From the NCBI GenBank assembly GCA_016703325.1, contig JADJCH010000013.1, positions 1 to 64,000 of the forward strand: a stretch of 64,000 bases of DNA, given 5' to 3'. This document shows, one piece after another, positions 18,540-25,299 of this stretch. This DNA is from Burkholderiales bacterium (GTDB taxonomy: Bacteria; Pseudomonadota; Gammaproteobacteria; Burkholderiales; Burkholderiaceae_C). The translations under genes and the position numbers were made by a program. The notes below the pieces were generated by a model. That model had not been told where the DNA came from. It made no database searches and saw nothing but the letters and a program-made list of their open reading frames with translations. Position 1 is the first letter of the stretch, and each line of letters opens with the position of its first letter.

Positions 18540-18948
18540 CTTGACGCAGCCGTTCCAGCATGTCGGTCAAGGCGTCCAGGGCCGTGCGGGTCACGAACCC
18601 GGCCAGGGCCCTGGCCTTGTCTTCGTCGTAGGCGTGGCTGATCTCGTTGCGGCCTTCGCGGATCTGCGTCCACAGTTCGGGATCCGTGATCAGGCGGGCT
18701 TGAAAGGCGGCCCGCAGCACCGCAGCCGCATAGTCCGGCGGATTCAGCCCCCTGGCTTTCAGCACCACCGCCAGGCTGCGCACCGCCATCTCAAAGGTGA
18801 ACACGTAGCTCAACAGAATGGAGTCCCGCGACTTCTTGTCGCCGGTATCGGTCTGCACGGCCTCTCGCAGTGCGGCCAGTGCTTTGGCGTACACATCGAG
18901 TTGGAGGTGAATGCGCTGTGGGGGAGTCAATCCATCCATGGACATCAT
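18529..18948 (-). CDS. hepT: HepT-like HEPN ribonuclease toxin
   Basis: A 139-aa all-helical protein of the nucleotidyltransferase substrate-binding (HI0074) class. The motif RNEISHAY at residues 100-107 is exactly the RX4HXY signature of HepT: the Arg/His pair is the RNase site and the Tyr is the residue AMPylated by MntA in characterised pairs. Gene order toxin then antitoxin with an 11-base overlap is typical. Start at ATG 18948; ATGs at 18945 and 18939 are alternatives. Confidence 0.8.
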   Translation of the reverse strand: MMSMDGLTPPQRIHLQLDVYAKALAALREAVQTDTGDKKSRDSILLSYVFTFEMAVRSLAVVLKARGLNPPDYAAAVLRAAFQARLITDPELWTQIREGRNEISHAYDEDKARALAGFVTRTALDALTDMLERLRQDEE

Positions 18949-18989
18949 CGTACCCCGCTGTCCCAGCCGAGCCTCTCCAACATCCCCCC

Positions 18990-19132
18990 ATGCTCACCCT
19001 CGACCAGACCCTCGGCTTCCTGCTGGCCGCCCTGCCGATCACCGCCCCCCCCCCCGGGCCGGGCTGTGGCTGGACCGGGTAGCCGGCATGGTGTTCATCG
19101 GTCTGGGGCTGCGGAGGGTGGTGGCACGCTGA
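18990..19132 (+). pseudogene. Remnant of a LysE/RhtB-type amino-acid exporter
   Basis: Only the two ends of the gene are left. ATG 18990 opens MLTLDQTLGFLLAALPITA, the usual first helix of LysE-family exporters, and after a C-rich run (about 19046-19055) the sequence in another frame reads LWLDRVAGMVFIGLGLRRVVAR and stops at 19132, the usual last helix. About 450-500 bases of the middle are missing. It is not functional. It lies between two toxin-antitoxin modules. Confidence 0.65.
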
Positions 19133-19169
19133 GGGGCGGGCACATGCAGGCGCCTCACCGCCGGGGCGT

Positions 19170-19583
19170 TCAGAAGCAGCGCAGAACGAAGGAAGCCGGA
19201 TCGATGACCGGGTACTTTCCCGCCAAGGACAACAGACGCTTGTCGCCTGTGACCAGGTGATCCGCCCGGGAAGCCACCAGGGTGCCCAACACGGCCTGAT
19301 CCCAGGGATCGGTCAGTTCCGACTCCCAGCCGGTGGTCGGTTCGATCAGTTCGGCCTCGAAGGCCAGACAGTCCACCAGATCGGCAATGTCCGCATCGCT
19401 GAGCCCGTGGCGGGCTCTCAAACGCGGCAGCACCCGCCGCAGTTCGTCCAGGATGCAATGGCTCAGCACCACCTCCAACTCACCGTGTCGCCATGCGGAC
19501 ACGATGCGCCCCGGCTTGCTGCCCGGGTAGGACAGGCCGGACATCAGGACATTGGTGTCCAGCACGACGCGCGGCAAAGCCAT
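19170..19583 (-). CDS. PIN-domain toxin (COG1569-type, putative RNase)
   Basis: A 137-aa PIN domain. The acidic residues expected for the metal site are visible: DTNVLMSG at residues 9-16, Glu in LDELRRVL, Asp in WESELTDPWDQAVLG and Asp in HLVTGDKRLL. The family is described as the toxin component of a putative toxin-antitoxin system. It follows the Phd-like gene by 3 bases, antitoxin first, and so forms a pair with it. Confidence 0.8.
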   Translation of the reverse strand: MALPRVVLDTNVLMSGLSYPGSKPGRIVSAWRHGELEVVLSHCILDELRRVLPRLRARHGLSDADIADLVDCLAFEAELIEPTTGWESELTDPWDQAVLGTLVASRADHLVTGDKRLLSLAGKYPVIDPASFVLRCF

Positions 19584-19586
19584 GTC

Positions 19587-19874
19587 TCAGCGGCCAGGGC
19601 TGTGCTCACTGCTGCGTTCGGCCGCGATGGCCGCTTCGATCTCTGCCATCCCCTCTTCTTCGGGAACTCCGGCAAAACCTGCCGACAGGCGACTGGTCAA
19701 CTCATCGAATCGATCCTGCATGCGGCGGATGCGGCCGAACAGACGCGCATCGACCAGCGCAGCAATCGGCTTGCCGTCCTTGTTGATGACGATGCTGTCG
19801 CTGCGGTAATGCACACGGTTGAGCATGTCGCCCAGGTTCTGACGGAAGGCCACTGCACTGGTTTCGGTGATCAA
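19587..19874 (-). CDS. Phd/YefM-like antitoxin
   Basis: A 95-aa protein whose N-terminus (VAFRQNLGDMLNRVHYRSDSIVINKDGKPIAALVDARLF) is the Phd/YefM DNA-binding fold; the acidic C-terminal part would wrap the PIN toxin. Promoter autorepression is expected for the family. The 495 bases upstream hold its promoter. Confidence 0.78.
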   Translation of the reverse strand: MITETSAVAFRQNLGDMLNRVHYRSDSIVINKDGKPIAALVDARLFGRIRRMQDRFDELTSRLSAGFAGVPEEEGMAEIEAAIAAERSSEHSPGR

Positions 19875-20369
19875 GGGATGCCTCTGTGCTGATAGCTGAT
19901 CGATATGATCATGCTGATCTCAGCAACGCTCGCGGCAGTTTTTTCCCGTTCGCAGGGGCGCGGAGTTGAGGCACTGAGTGGATCCGGCTTGCGACGGATT
20001 CATGCGTCGCCAGTCGCGCGAAGCGCAGCGGGGCAACTGAAATGAAAGCCCTCTTGAACACGCGCCCGTCACATTGAAGAGTTCTTTCATTTGAACTCGG
20101 CACATTCAAGTCCGCTTTCATGTGCATCGCATCGCCGGTCACTCTGCGGTTCCGACCCCCGGCACAGACCTGATCGCCCGAACAACCTCCTCCCAACCTC
20201 CTCCCGATACGCCCGCCTCCCTGGCACCTCCGCCACACCGCCACACCGACACACGCGCGACAGCCCCAGCCCCCAAGGCAGGATCAGAATCTGCGGTTGG
20301 ATCCGGCCCTGCGCTCATCTCCTCATCTCCTGAGCGCGCTGGCCGGCGCCGCAGCCTGAGGAGACACAG
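19875..20369. other. Gene-poor intergenic region
   Basis: No convincing gene. It contains three copies of a CTTTCAT/ATGAAAG heptamer (20041-20048 inverted; 20084-20090 and 20115-20121 direct) and several TTGAA/TTCAA pieces around 20050-20112. These may be operators for the divergent antitoxin or XRE regulator genes, but nothing decides it. A 111-codon minus-strand open frame here (19909-20244) has no recognisable similarity. Confidence 0.4.
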
Positions 20370-21146
20370 ATGCCCACGAGGAAAAAAGCCGCTGCCCCGG
20401 TGCCTGCCGCCGCCCCGACTGCCGGCGGTGGCGGCACAGGCGACAACGCCCTGTTTGCCCTGGCCCGGCAGGTGCGTGGCTGGGCGGACACGGTGGTGGG
20501 CCTGGCGGGATCGGCCACCGACCTGGGGCTGAGCCTGGCGCAGACGGCGGTGAAGGATCCGTCCAAGAAGGCCGCGGTGGCCCAGGCCGGGCGGCTGATC
20601 CGCCAGTGGCGGGAGGCAGCCGGGCTGACGCTGGAAGAGGTCAGCCAGGCGGTGGGCCTGGGCGACAGCCAGCTGATGACGCAGGCTGAAGGGGGCGTGA
20701 TCGCCCTGCCCTTCGACGTGGTGCTGCGCCTGGCCGGGGTGCTGGGGCGGCACGACCCGATCCCGGTGCTGATGGGGCTGACGCGGCAGTACTCGCCGGA
20801 GCTGTGGTCCTCGCTGGAGGCGCTGGGCATCGGCCGGCTGGCGGTGCAGGGCGCGCGCGAGCGCGAACTGGCCAACATCTACCGCCGCAACGACGCCGCC
20901 CGGGAGCTGGACGACGCCCAGTTTGCGGTGCTGCTGGCCTTCACCCGCCAGGCCTTCGAGACCGCGCTGGCGCTGACCGTGCCGGCACCTGCGTTGGCCG
21001 AACCTGCACCCACCGCCACAGAGGCTGCGCCGGAGACTGCACCGCGGCCCCGTGCGCCGCGGAAGAAGGCCATCCCCACCGCACCCACTGCACCCACCCC
21101 AGACGCCCCCGCCACCCGGCGCGGCCCGGCCCCCCGCAAGGCCTGA
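20370..21146 (+). CDS. XRE-type helix-turn-helix regulator of the acyltransferase cluster
   Basis: A 258-aa protein. A Lys/Ala-rich N-terminus is followed by a hydrophilic region and an XRE-like helix-turn-helix (about residues 70-130: IRQWREAAGLTLEEVSQAVGLGDSQLMTQAEGGVIALPFDVVLRLAGVLG). The C-terminal 70 residues are Pro/Ala-rich and basic (PRAPRKKA...ATRRGPAPRKA), resembling histone H1-like tails. Start at ATG 20370 with GAGGAG upstream. It lies 12 bases before a WS/DGAT gene, so it probably regulates storage-lipid synthesis or is otherwise tied to it. Confidence 0.75.
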   Translation: MPTRKKAAAPVPAAAPTAGGGGTGDNALFALARQVRGWADTVVGLAGSATDLGLSLAQTAVKDPSKKAAVAQAGRLIRQWREAAGLTLEEVSQAVGLGDSQLMTQAEGGVIALPFDVVLRLAGVLGRHDPIPVLMGLTRQYSPELWSSLEALGIGRLAVQGARERELANIYRRNDAARELDDAQFAVLLAFTRQAFETALALTVPAPALAEPAPTATEAAPETAPRPRAPRKKAIPTAPTAPTPDAPATRRGPAPRKA

Positions 21147-21158
21147 AGGAGCCCCGGC

Positions 21159-22784
21159 ATGAAGACCCTCAGCGGCCTGGACGGCGCCTTCCTGCACCTG
21201 GAGACCGAGGCCACGCCGATGCATGTGGCCTCGCTGCACCGCTTCGACCCACCGGCCGGCAAGAAGCGCCTGAACTTCCTGGCCGAGATCCGCAAGCAGC
21301 TGCGCGACCGCCTGAGCCTGGCACCGGTGCTGACGCGGCGGCTGGCGCCGATGCCGCTGCAGTTCGCCAACCCGGTGTGGATCGAGGACACGGCGGTGGA
21401 CATCGACCAGCATGTCACCGGCCTGCGGCTGCCGGCACCTGGCGGGCAGCGCGAGCTGGAGGACTGCGTGGCCACGCTGCATGCGCAGCTGCTGGACCGC
21501 AGCCGCCCGCTCTGGCAGATCACGGTGATCGACGGCCTGGCCTCCGGCCAGCTGGCCTACTACGTCAAGATCCACCACGCCCTGCTGGACGGCAAAGCCG
21601 GGGTGATGCTGGCGCAGGTGCTGTTCGACGCCACGCCTGAGCCTGCACCTTCACCTGCGCCACAGCCACGTCGGCGCGCCTCGCCGCAGGCCGAGCCCCC
21701 CGCCCAGGAGGTCGCCGCAGAACCGGCCTCCCCCGGCCTGATGGCGCTGGCCGGCGCGGCGCTGAAACACGACGCCGCGCAGTACATCAAGCTGGTGCGG
21801 CACCTGCCGGAGGTGGTGACCACCCTGGCCGGACTGCTGGGCGTGGGCGGTGGGCCCAAGTCCGCCCCCGCAGCCGCCACCCGGGACACCGAAACCCCGG
21901 ACAAGGCCGCGGCCGGCAAGAAGTTCACCTTCGGCCCGAAGACGGCGCTGAACGTGCCGATCACCGGTGAGCGCAGCTTCGCCGGCCTGTCGCTGCCGTT
22001 GGAGGCCATCAAAGCGCTGGCGGCCCGGCACGAGGTCAAGGTCAACGACATCGTGCTGGCACTGTGCAGCGGCACGCTGCGGCGCTACCTGGCCCGGCAC
22101 GGCGGCATCCCCCGCAAACCGCTGATCGCCACCATGCCGATCTCCCTGCGCGCGGCCGGCAACACCGAGTTCACCACCCAGGCCACCCTGAGCCTGGTCA
22201 GCCTGCACAGCCACCTGGCCGATCCGCTGCGGCGGCTGCGCGCCATCCGCGATGCGGCCGGGTCGGTCAAAGCGATGGCGCGCACGGCCCGCAACGTCAT
22301 CCCCACCGATTTCCCCTCCATCGGCTCGCCCTGGCTGCTGCAGAGCCTGGCGACGCTGTACGGCAAGACCCGCCTGGCCGGCGCCATGCCACCCATCGCC
22401 AACGTGGTGATCTCCAACGTGCCCGGCCCCCCCGTGCCGCTGTATGCCGCGGGTGCACGCATGACCGACTACTGGCCCCTGTCCATCACCGAACACGGCG
22501 TGGGCCTGAACCTCACCGTGATGAGTTATGCCCACACCATGGGCTTCGGCTTCACCGCCGCGCGCTGCGCGGTGCCGGACGCACGTGAACTCACCAGCGC
22601 CCTGATGGAAGCCTTCGAAGAGTTGCAGGCCCTGCCGGTGAAGGCGGCGCCCACCCCGGCGTCTTCCATCGGTGCCACCGGTCCCACCCGCAAGGTGGCC
22701 GCGAAGAAGGTGGCAGCCCGGAAGACCCCCGCCGGCAAGGCTGCCGTGAAGAAGGCCCCGGCCCGCAAACCAGCGGCCCCCTGA
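21159..22784 (+). CDS. Wax ester synthase/diacylglycerol O-acyltransferase (WS/DGAT)
   Basis: A 541-aa enzyme that transfers acyl groups from acyl-CoA to long-chain alcohols or diacylglycerol, making wax esters or triacylglycerol. It starts with MKTLSGLDGAFLHLET, typical of the family, and the catalytic HHALLDG (HHxxxDG) is at residues 139-145. The C-terminal acyltransferase region has NVVISNVPGPPVPLYAAGARM. An extra 30-residue Lys/Ala/Pro tail (KKVAARKTPAGKAAVKKAP) resembles that of the preceding regulator. Second gene of a regulator-WS/DGAT-WS/DGAT operon. Confidence 0.88.
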   Translation: MKTLSGLDGAFLHLETEATPMHVASLHRFDPPAGKKRLNFLAEIRKQLRDRLSLAPVLTRRLAPMPLQFANPVWIEDTAVDIDQHVTGLRLPAPGGQRELEDCVATLHAQLLDRSRPLWQITVIDGLASGQLAYYVKIHHALLDGKAGVMLAQVLFDATPEPAPSPAPQPRRRASPQAEPPAQEVAAEPASPGLMALAGAALKHDAAQYIKLVRHLPEVVTTLAGLLGVGGGPKSAPAAATRDTETPDKAAAGKKFTFGPKTALNVPITGERSFAGLSLPLEAIKALAARHEVKVNDIVLALCSGTLRRYLARHGGIPRKPLIATMPISLRAAGNTEFTTQATLSLVSLHSHLADPLRRLRAIRDAAGSVKAMARTARNVIPTDFPSIGSPWLLQSLATLYGKTRLAGAMPPIANVVISNVPGPPVPLYAAGARMTDYWPLSITEHGVGLNLTVMSYAHTMGFGFTAARCAVPDARELTSALMEAFEELQALPVKAAPTPASSIGATGPTRKVAAKKVAARKTPAGKAAVKKAPARKPAAP

Positions 22785-22835
22785 GAACCGGTGCACCAGC
22801 CAGCCCGCCCGATGTCCAGACGAACCGAGACCCCC

Positions 22836-24296
22836 ATGCGCCAACTCAGCCGACACGACGCCGGTTTCCTGTACGCGGACACAGTGCACGCCAACGCCAA
22901 CGTCACCTTCGTGCAGATCTACGACCCCAGCACCGCACCGGGCGGGGCGGTGCGCTTCAAGAGCATCCTGGCGCACATCCAGGGGCGACTGCACCGCTCG
23001 CCGATCTTCCGCAGCAAGCTGCTGCGGGTGCCCTTCGAGCTGGACGAGCCCTACTGGGTGGAGGACGAGTTCTTCGACCTTGAATACCACGTGCGCCACA
23101 TCGCCCTGCCCAAACCGGGCGACTGGCGGCAGTTCTGCATCCAGGCCTCGCGCATCCACGCCCGCGCGCTGGACCTGAACCGCCCGCTCTGGGAGATCTA
23201 CGTCATCGAGGGGCTGGACAGCATCACCGACCTGCCGCCGGGCAGCTTCGCCCTGCTGACCAAGATCCACCACGCCGCCATCGACCTGGACAGCCGCAAC
23301 GAACTGATCGAGCTGCTGCACGACACCCTCCCCCGTCCACCCCGGCCGGCACCGGCCGAACCCTGGTTCCCGGAGCCTGCGCCCGGCCCGCTGACCCTGC
23401 TCACCCGCGCCGCCTGGCACCGCGCCCTGTCGCCGCTGTCGCTGTACGCCCCGCTGTGGCGCGCCCTGCCCAAGGCCGCCGCCTTCGCCCGCGACCTGCT
23501 GCACCCGCAGCACCTGCTCACCGCCACACGCTTCCACGCGGTGGTGTCGCCGCACCGGGTGTTCGACACGCGGCGCTTCGCCGTCGACGAGTTCGAGTCC
23601 ATCCGCAGCCTGGTGCCCGGCGCCAGCCTGCAGGATGCCGTGCTGACCGTCTGCGCCGGCGGCCTGCGCCGCTACCTGGAGCTCCACGACGAGCTGCCCG
23701 GCAGCGATCTGAGCGCCGACGTCTCCGAGCCCGGAGCCCCCAACAACGCAACGGACCCGTCGCCGGCCCCACCCGCCACCCGCCGCGTCCCGCTGGGCAC
23801 CACCCTGGCGGATCCGGTCGAGCGCCTGGCCTTCATCCACGCCCATACCTCCGCCCACACCGCCGCCGCCCCCACGCAGGCCACCCAGGCCGCCCGCCAG
23901 CTGCCCCCACCCTGCTGCAACCTCACCGTGGTCAGCAGCCCTGTGCAGCCGGTGTACCTGGTCGGTGCCCGCATGACCTACTTCTCCGCCCTGCTGCCAA
24001 TCGCCGACGGGCTGGGCCTGACCTTCGCCATCAGCCGCTACGACGACCGCATCGTCATCTCCCCCACCTCCTGCCGCGAACTCATGCCCGACCCGCAGGC
24101 CTTCACCCAGGGCGTGCGCGACTGCTTCCAGGACCTGCTGGCCCTGGCCCGGCGGGATCCGTCGCTGGCGGCAGGGCCTGCACCTGCCAAGGCCCGGAAG
24201 GCCACGAAAACGCCCAGGAAAACGACGGCGAAGGGGCGCCGAGCTGCCGCCGGATCAACCCCCCCTGTCATTCCCGCGAAGGCGGGGATCCAGTAG
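22836..24296 (+). CDS. WS/DGAT-family acyltransferase with altered active-site motif
   Basis: A 486-aa paralogue of the preceding enzyme. The start at ATG 22836 gives MRQLSRHDAGFLYADT, matching the family N-terminus; GTG 22791 and ATG 22812 upstream are possible. The active-site motif reads HHAAIDL (residues 145-151): both His and Asp are kept but the usual final Gly is Leu. A Lys/Arg-rich C-terminal tail is present as in the paralogue, and the last nine residues (VIPAKAGIQ) and the stop are encoded by an extragenic palindromic repeat, so the original stop codon has been lost. Activity may differ or be reduced. Confidence 0.8.
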   Translation: MRQLSRHDAGFLYADTVHANANVTFVQIYDPSTAPGGAVRFKSILAHIQGRLHRSPIFRSKLLRVPFELDEPYWVEDEFFDLEYHVRHIALPKPGDWRQFCIQASRIHARALDLNRPLWEIYVIEGLDSITDLPPGSFALLTKIHHAAIDLDSRNELIELLHDTLPRPPRPAPAEPWFPEPAPGPLTLLTRAAWHRALSPLSLYAPLWRALPKAAAFARDLLHPQHLLTATRFHAVVSPHRVFDTRRFAVDEFESIRSLVPGASLQDAVLTVCAGGLRRYLELHDELPGSDLSADVSEPGAPNNATDPSPAPPATRRVPLGTTLADPVERLAFIHAHTSAHTAAAPTQATQAARQLPPPCCNLTVVSSPVQPVYLVGARMTYFSALLPIADGLGLTFAISRYDDRIVISPTSCRELMPDPQAFTQGVRDCFQDLLALARRDPSLAAGPAPAKARKATKTPRKTTAKGRRAAAGSTPPVIPAKAGIQ

Positions 24297-24329
24297 GCCC
24301 CTCGGGATGCCCGCCTGCGCGGGCATGAC
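24267..24329. repeat. Extragenic palindromic (REP-type) unit L1
   Basis: Left arm beginning GTCATTCCCGCG and right arm ending CGCGGGCATGAC form one imperfect palindrome of 63 bases. The same unit recurs at 24474-24536, 24976-25037, 32599-32661 and 32759-32821. It supplies the last codons and stop of the second WS/DGAT gene. Confidence 0.9.
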
Positions 24330-24356
24330 GGCGGGAGCGCACATTGCGCCGGAAAG

Positions 24357-24473
24357 TCGTCATCCCGGCTACGTCGTCATCCTCACCGGTTCGTCATCCC
24401 CGCCACGTCGTCACCCCGCCACGTCGTCACCCCGCTACTCGTCATCCCCGCCGCGTCGTCATCCCCACTACTC
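24357..24473. repeat. Tandem array of degenerate REP half-units
   Basis: About seven imperfect copies of a 15-17 base piece of the left arm (CGTCATCCCCGCCACGT and variants) in a row between complete units L1 and L2. The spacing and copies are too irregular for a CRISPR. A shorter but related tract occurs at 32689-32758, preceded by the same ATTGCGCCGGAAAG spacer. Confidence 0.8.
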
Positions 24474-24536
24474 GTCATCCCCGCGCAGGCGGGGATCCAG
24501 TAGACCCCTCTGGATGCCCGCCTGCGCGGGCATGAC
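24474..24536. repeat. REP-type palindromic unit L2
   Basis: Complete 63-base unit, arms GTCATCCCCGCGCAGGCGGG and CCCGCCTGCGCGGGCATGAC. It ends 112 bases before the AbrB-type antitoxin gene. Confidence 0.9.
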
Positions 24537-24648
24537 GGTGGAGGCGGGGTCGGGCAACCGATCGACAGCAGTCTCCCTCCCAGCAAGTGCAAGGTACTAT
24601 TTCCTTACCAGTGGACCCTTCCCAGCATCGCCTTCAGGAGAACTGAGC

Positions 24649-24900
24649 ATGACCATCCTGACCGTCACCGCCAAGGGTCAAGTCACCCTGCGCAAGGAAC
24701 TGCTGCAACACCTGGGCATCACGCAGGGCCAGAAGATCGAAGTCCTCCCGCTGCCCGATGGGCGGCTGGAAGTCAGGGCAGCCCAGCCCGGCGGCAGCAT
24801 CGAAGGTTTCATCGGGCTGCTGGCGGGCCGTTCTCCCAAGGTGGCCACCCTTCAGGAAATCAACGAGGCTGCGGCTCAGGGCTGGGCAGGCCGGAAATGA
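24649..24900 (+). CDS. AbrB/SpoVT-like (VapB-type) antitoxin, now without a toxin
   Basis: An 83-aa protein with the swapped-hairpin AbrB DNA-binding fold in its first 50 residues (MTILTVTAKGQVTLRKELLQHLGITQGQKIEVLPLPDGRLEV) and a short C-terminal part that would bind a toxin. ATG 24649 has AGGAG eight bases upstream. A second ATG overlaps its stop (ATGA), where a VapC toxin gene should begin, but only about nine codons of a toxin-like start remain. Confidence 0.82.
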   Translation: MTILTVTAKGQVTLRKELLQHLGITQGQKIEVLPLPDGRLEVRAAQPGGSIEGFIGLLAGRSPKVATLQEINEAAAQGWAGRK

Positions 24901-25052
24901 GGATCACGGCCGACACCCAGGTGCCTCGGTATCCGCGTCGCTCCGCTCCTCGTCATCCACGTCATCCCGCTCCACGTCATCCCGCGCAGGCGGGGATCCA
25001 GTGGGTCCATCTGGATGCCCGCCTGGGCGGGCATGACGGTCGGGGTATGTGA
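24897..25052 (+). pseudogene. VapC (PIN) toxin remnant running into a palindromic repeat
   Basis: ATG 24897 overlaps the antitoxin stop and reads MRITADTQV, close to the MRITADTNVLVR-type start of VapC PIN toxins. After these nine codons the frame enters REP-like sequence and stops at 25050-25052. The PIN active site beyond the first Asp is absent. I infer that the toxin gene was replaced or deleted when the repeat arrived; the match is short, so this is tentative. Confidence 0.5.
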
Positions 25053-25153
25053 GAGGCCGGACGCGGAGGCAGAGCCAACGCGGGTGCACCGCAGCGCACC
25101 CCGCAACCCAACCCAGGCCGCCCCTCACACCGGCAAGCGCTCGTGCGTCAGCA
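24976..25153 (+). repeat. Left direct repeat: REP unit plus copy of the hydrolase 3' end
   Basis: A complete REP unit (24976-25037) is followed by about 58 diverged bases and then by 58 bases (25096-25153) identical to 32877-32934. On the minus strand the identical part includes the last codons (LLTHERLPV-stop) of the alpha/beta hydrolase gene at 32906. The whole 178-base segment matches 32759-32934 with scattered differences in its middle. The 146 bases from here to the AAA ATPase stop hold nothing I can identify. Confidence 0.85.
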
Positions 25154-25299
25154 GCCTGTCACCACTCCGTCCAACAGTCACCCAAGCGCAGAACCAGCAG
25201 AAGCAGCAGCAAGCAGGACCGTCAGAACCTTGGCATGGTCGAGCGACAAAGCCCGCAACACCCCGACCCTGGCCCTGCTGCGCATGCAGGCCTTCACAC

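Noticed and set aside
19909..20244. Minus-strand 111-codon frame upstream of the Phd-like antitoxin
   Set aside because: No ribosome-binding site, no recognisable domain, and it would cover the probable promoters of both neighbouring operons.
24357..24490. Possible CRISPR array
   Set aside because: Repeats are 15-17 bases, imperfect, directly abutting and lack unique spacers; they are pieces of the REP unit.
25128..25153. A second gene encoding ...LLTHERLPV at the left edge of the cassette
   Set aside because: Only the last codons of the hydrolase gene are present; it is a duplicated 3' fragment, not a gene.
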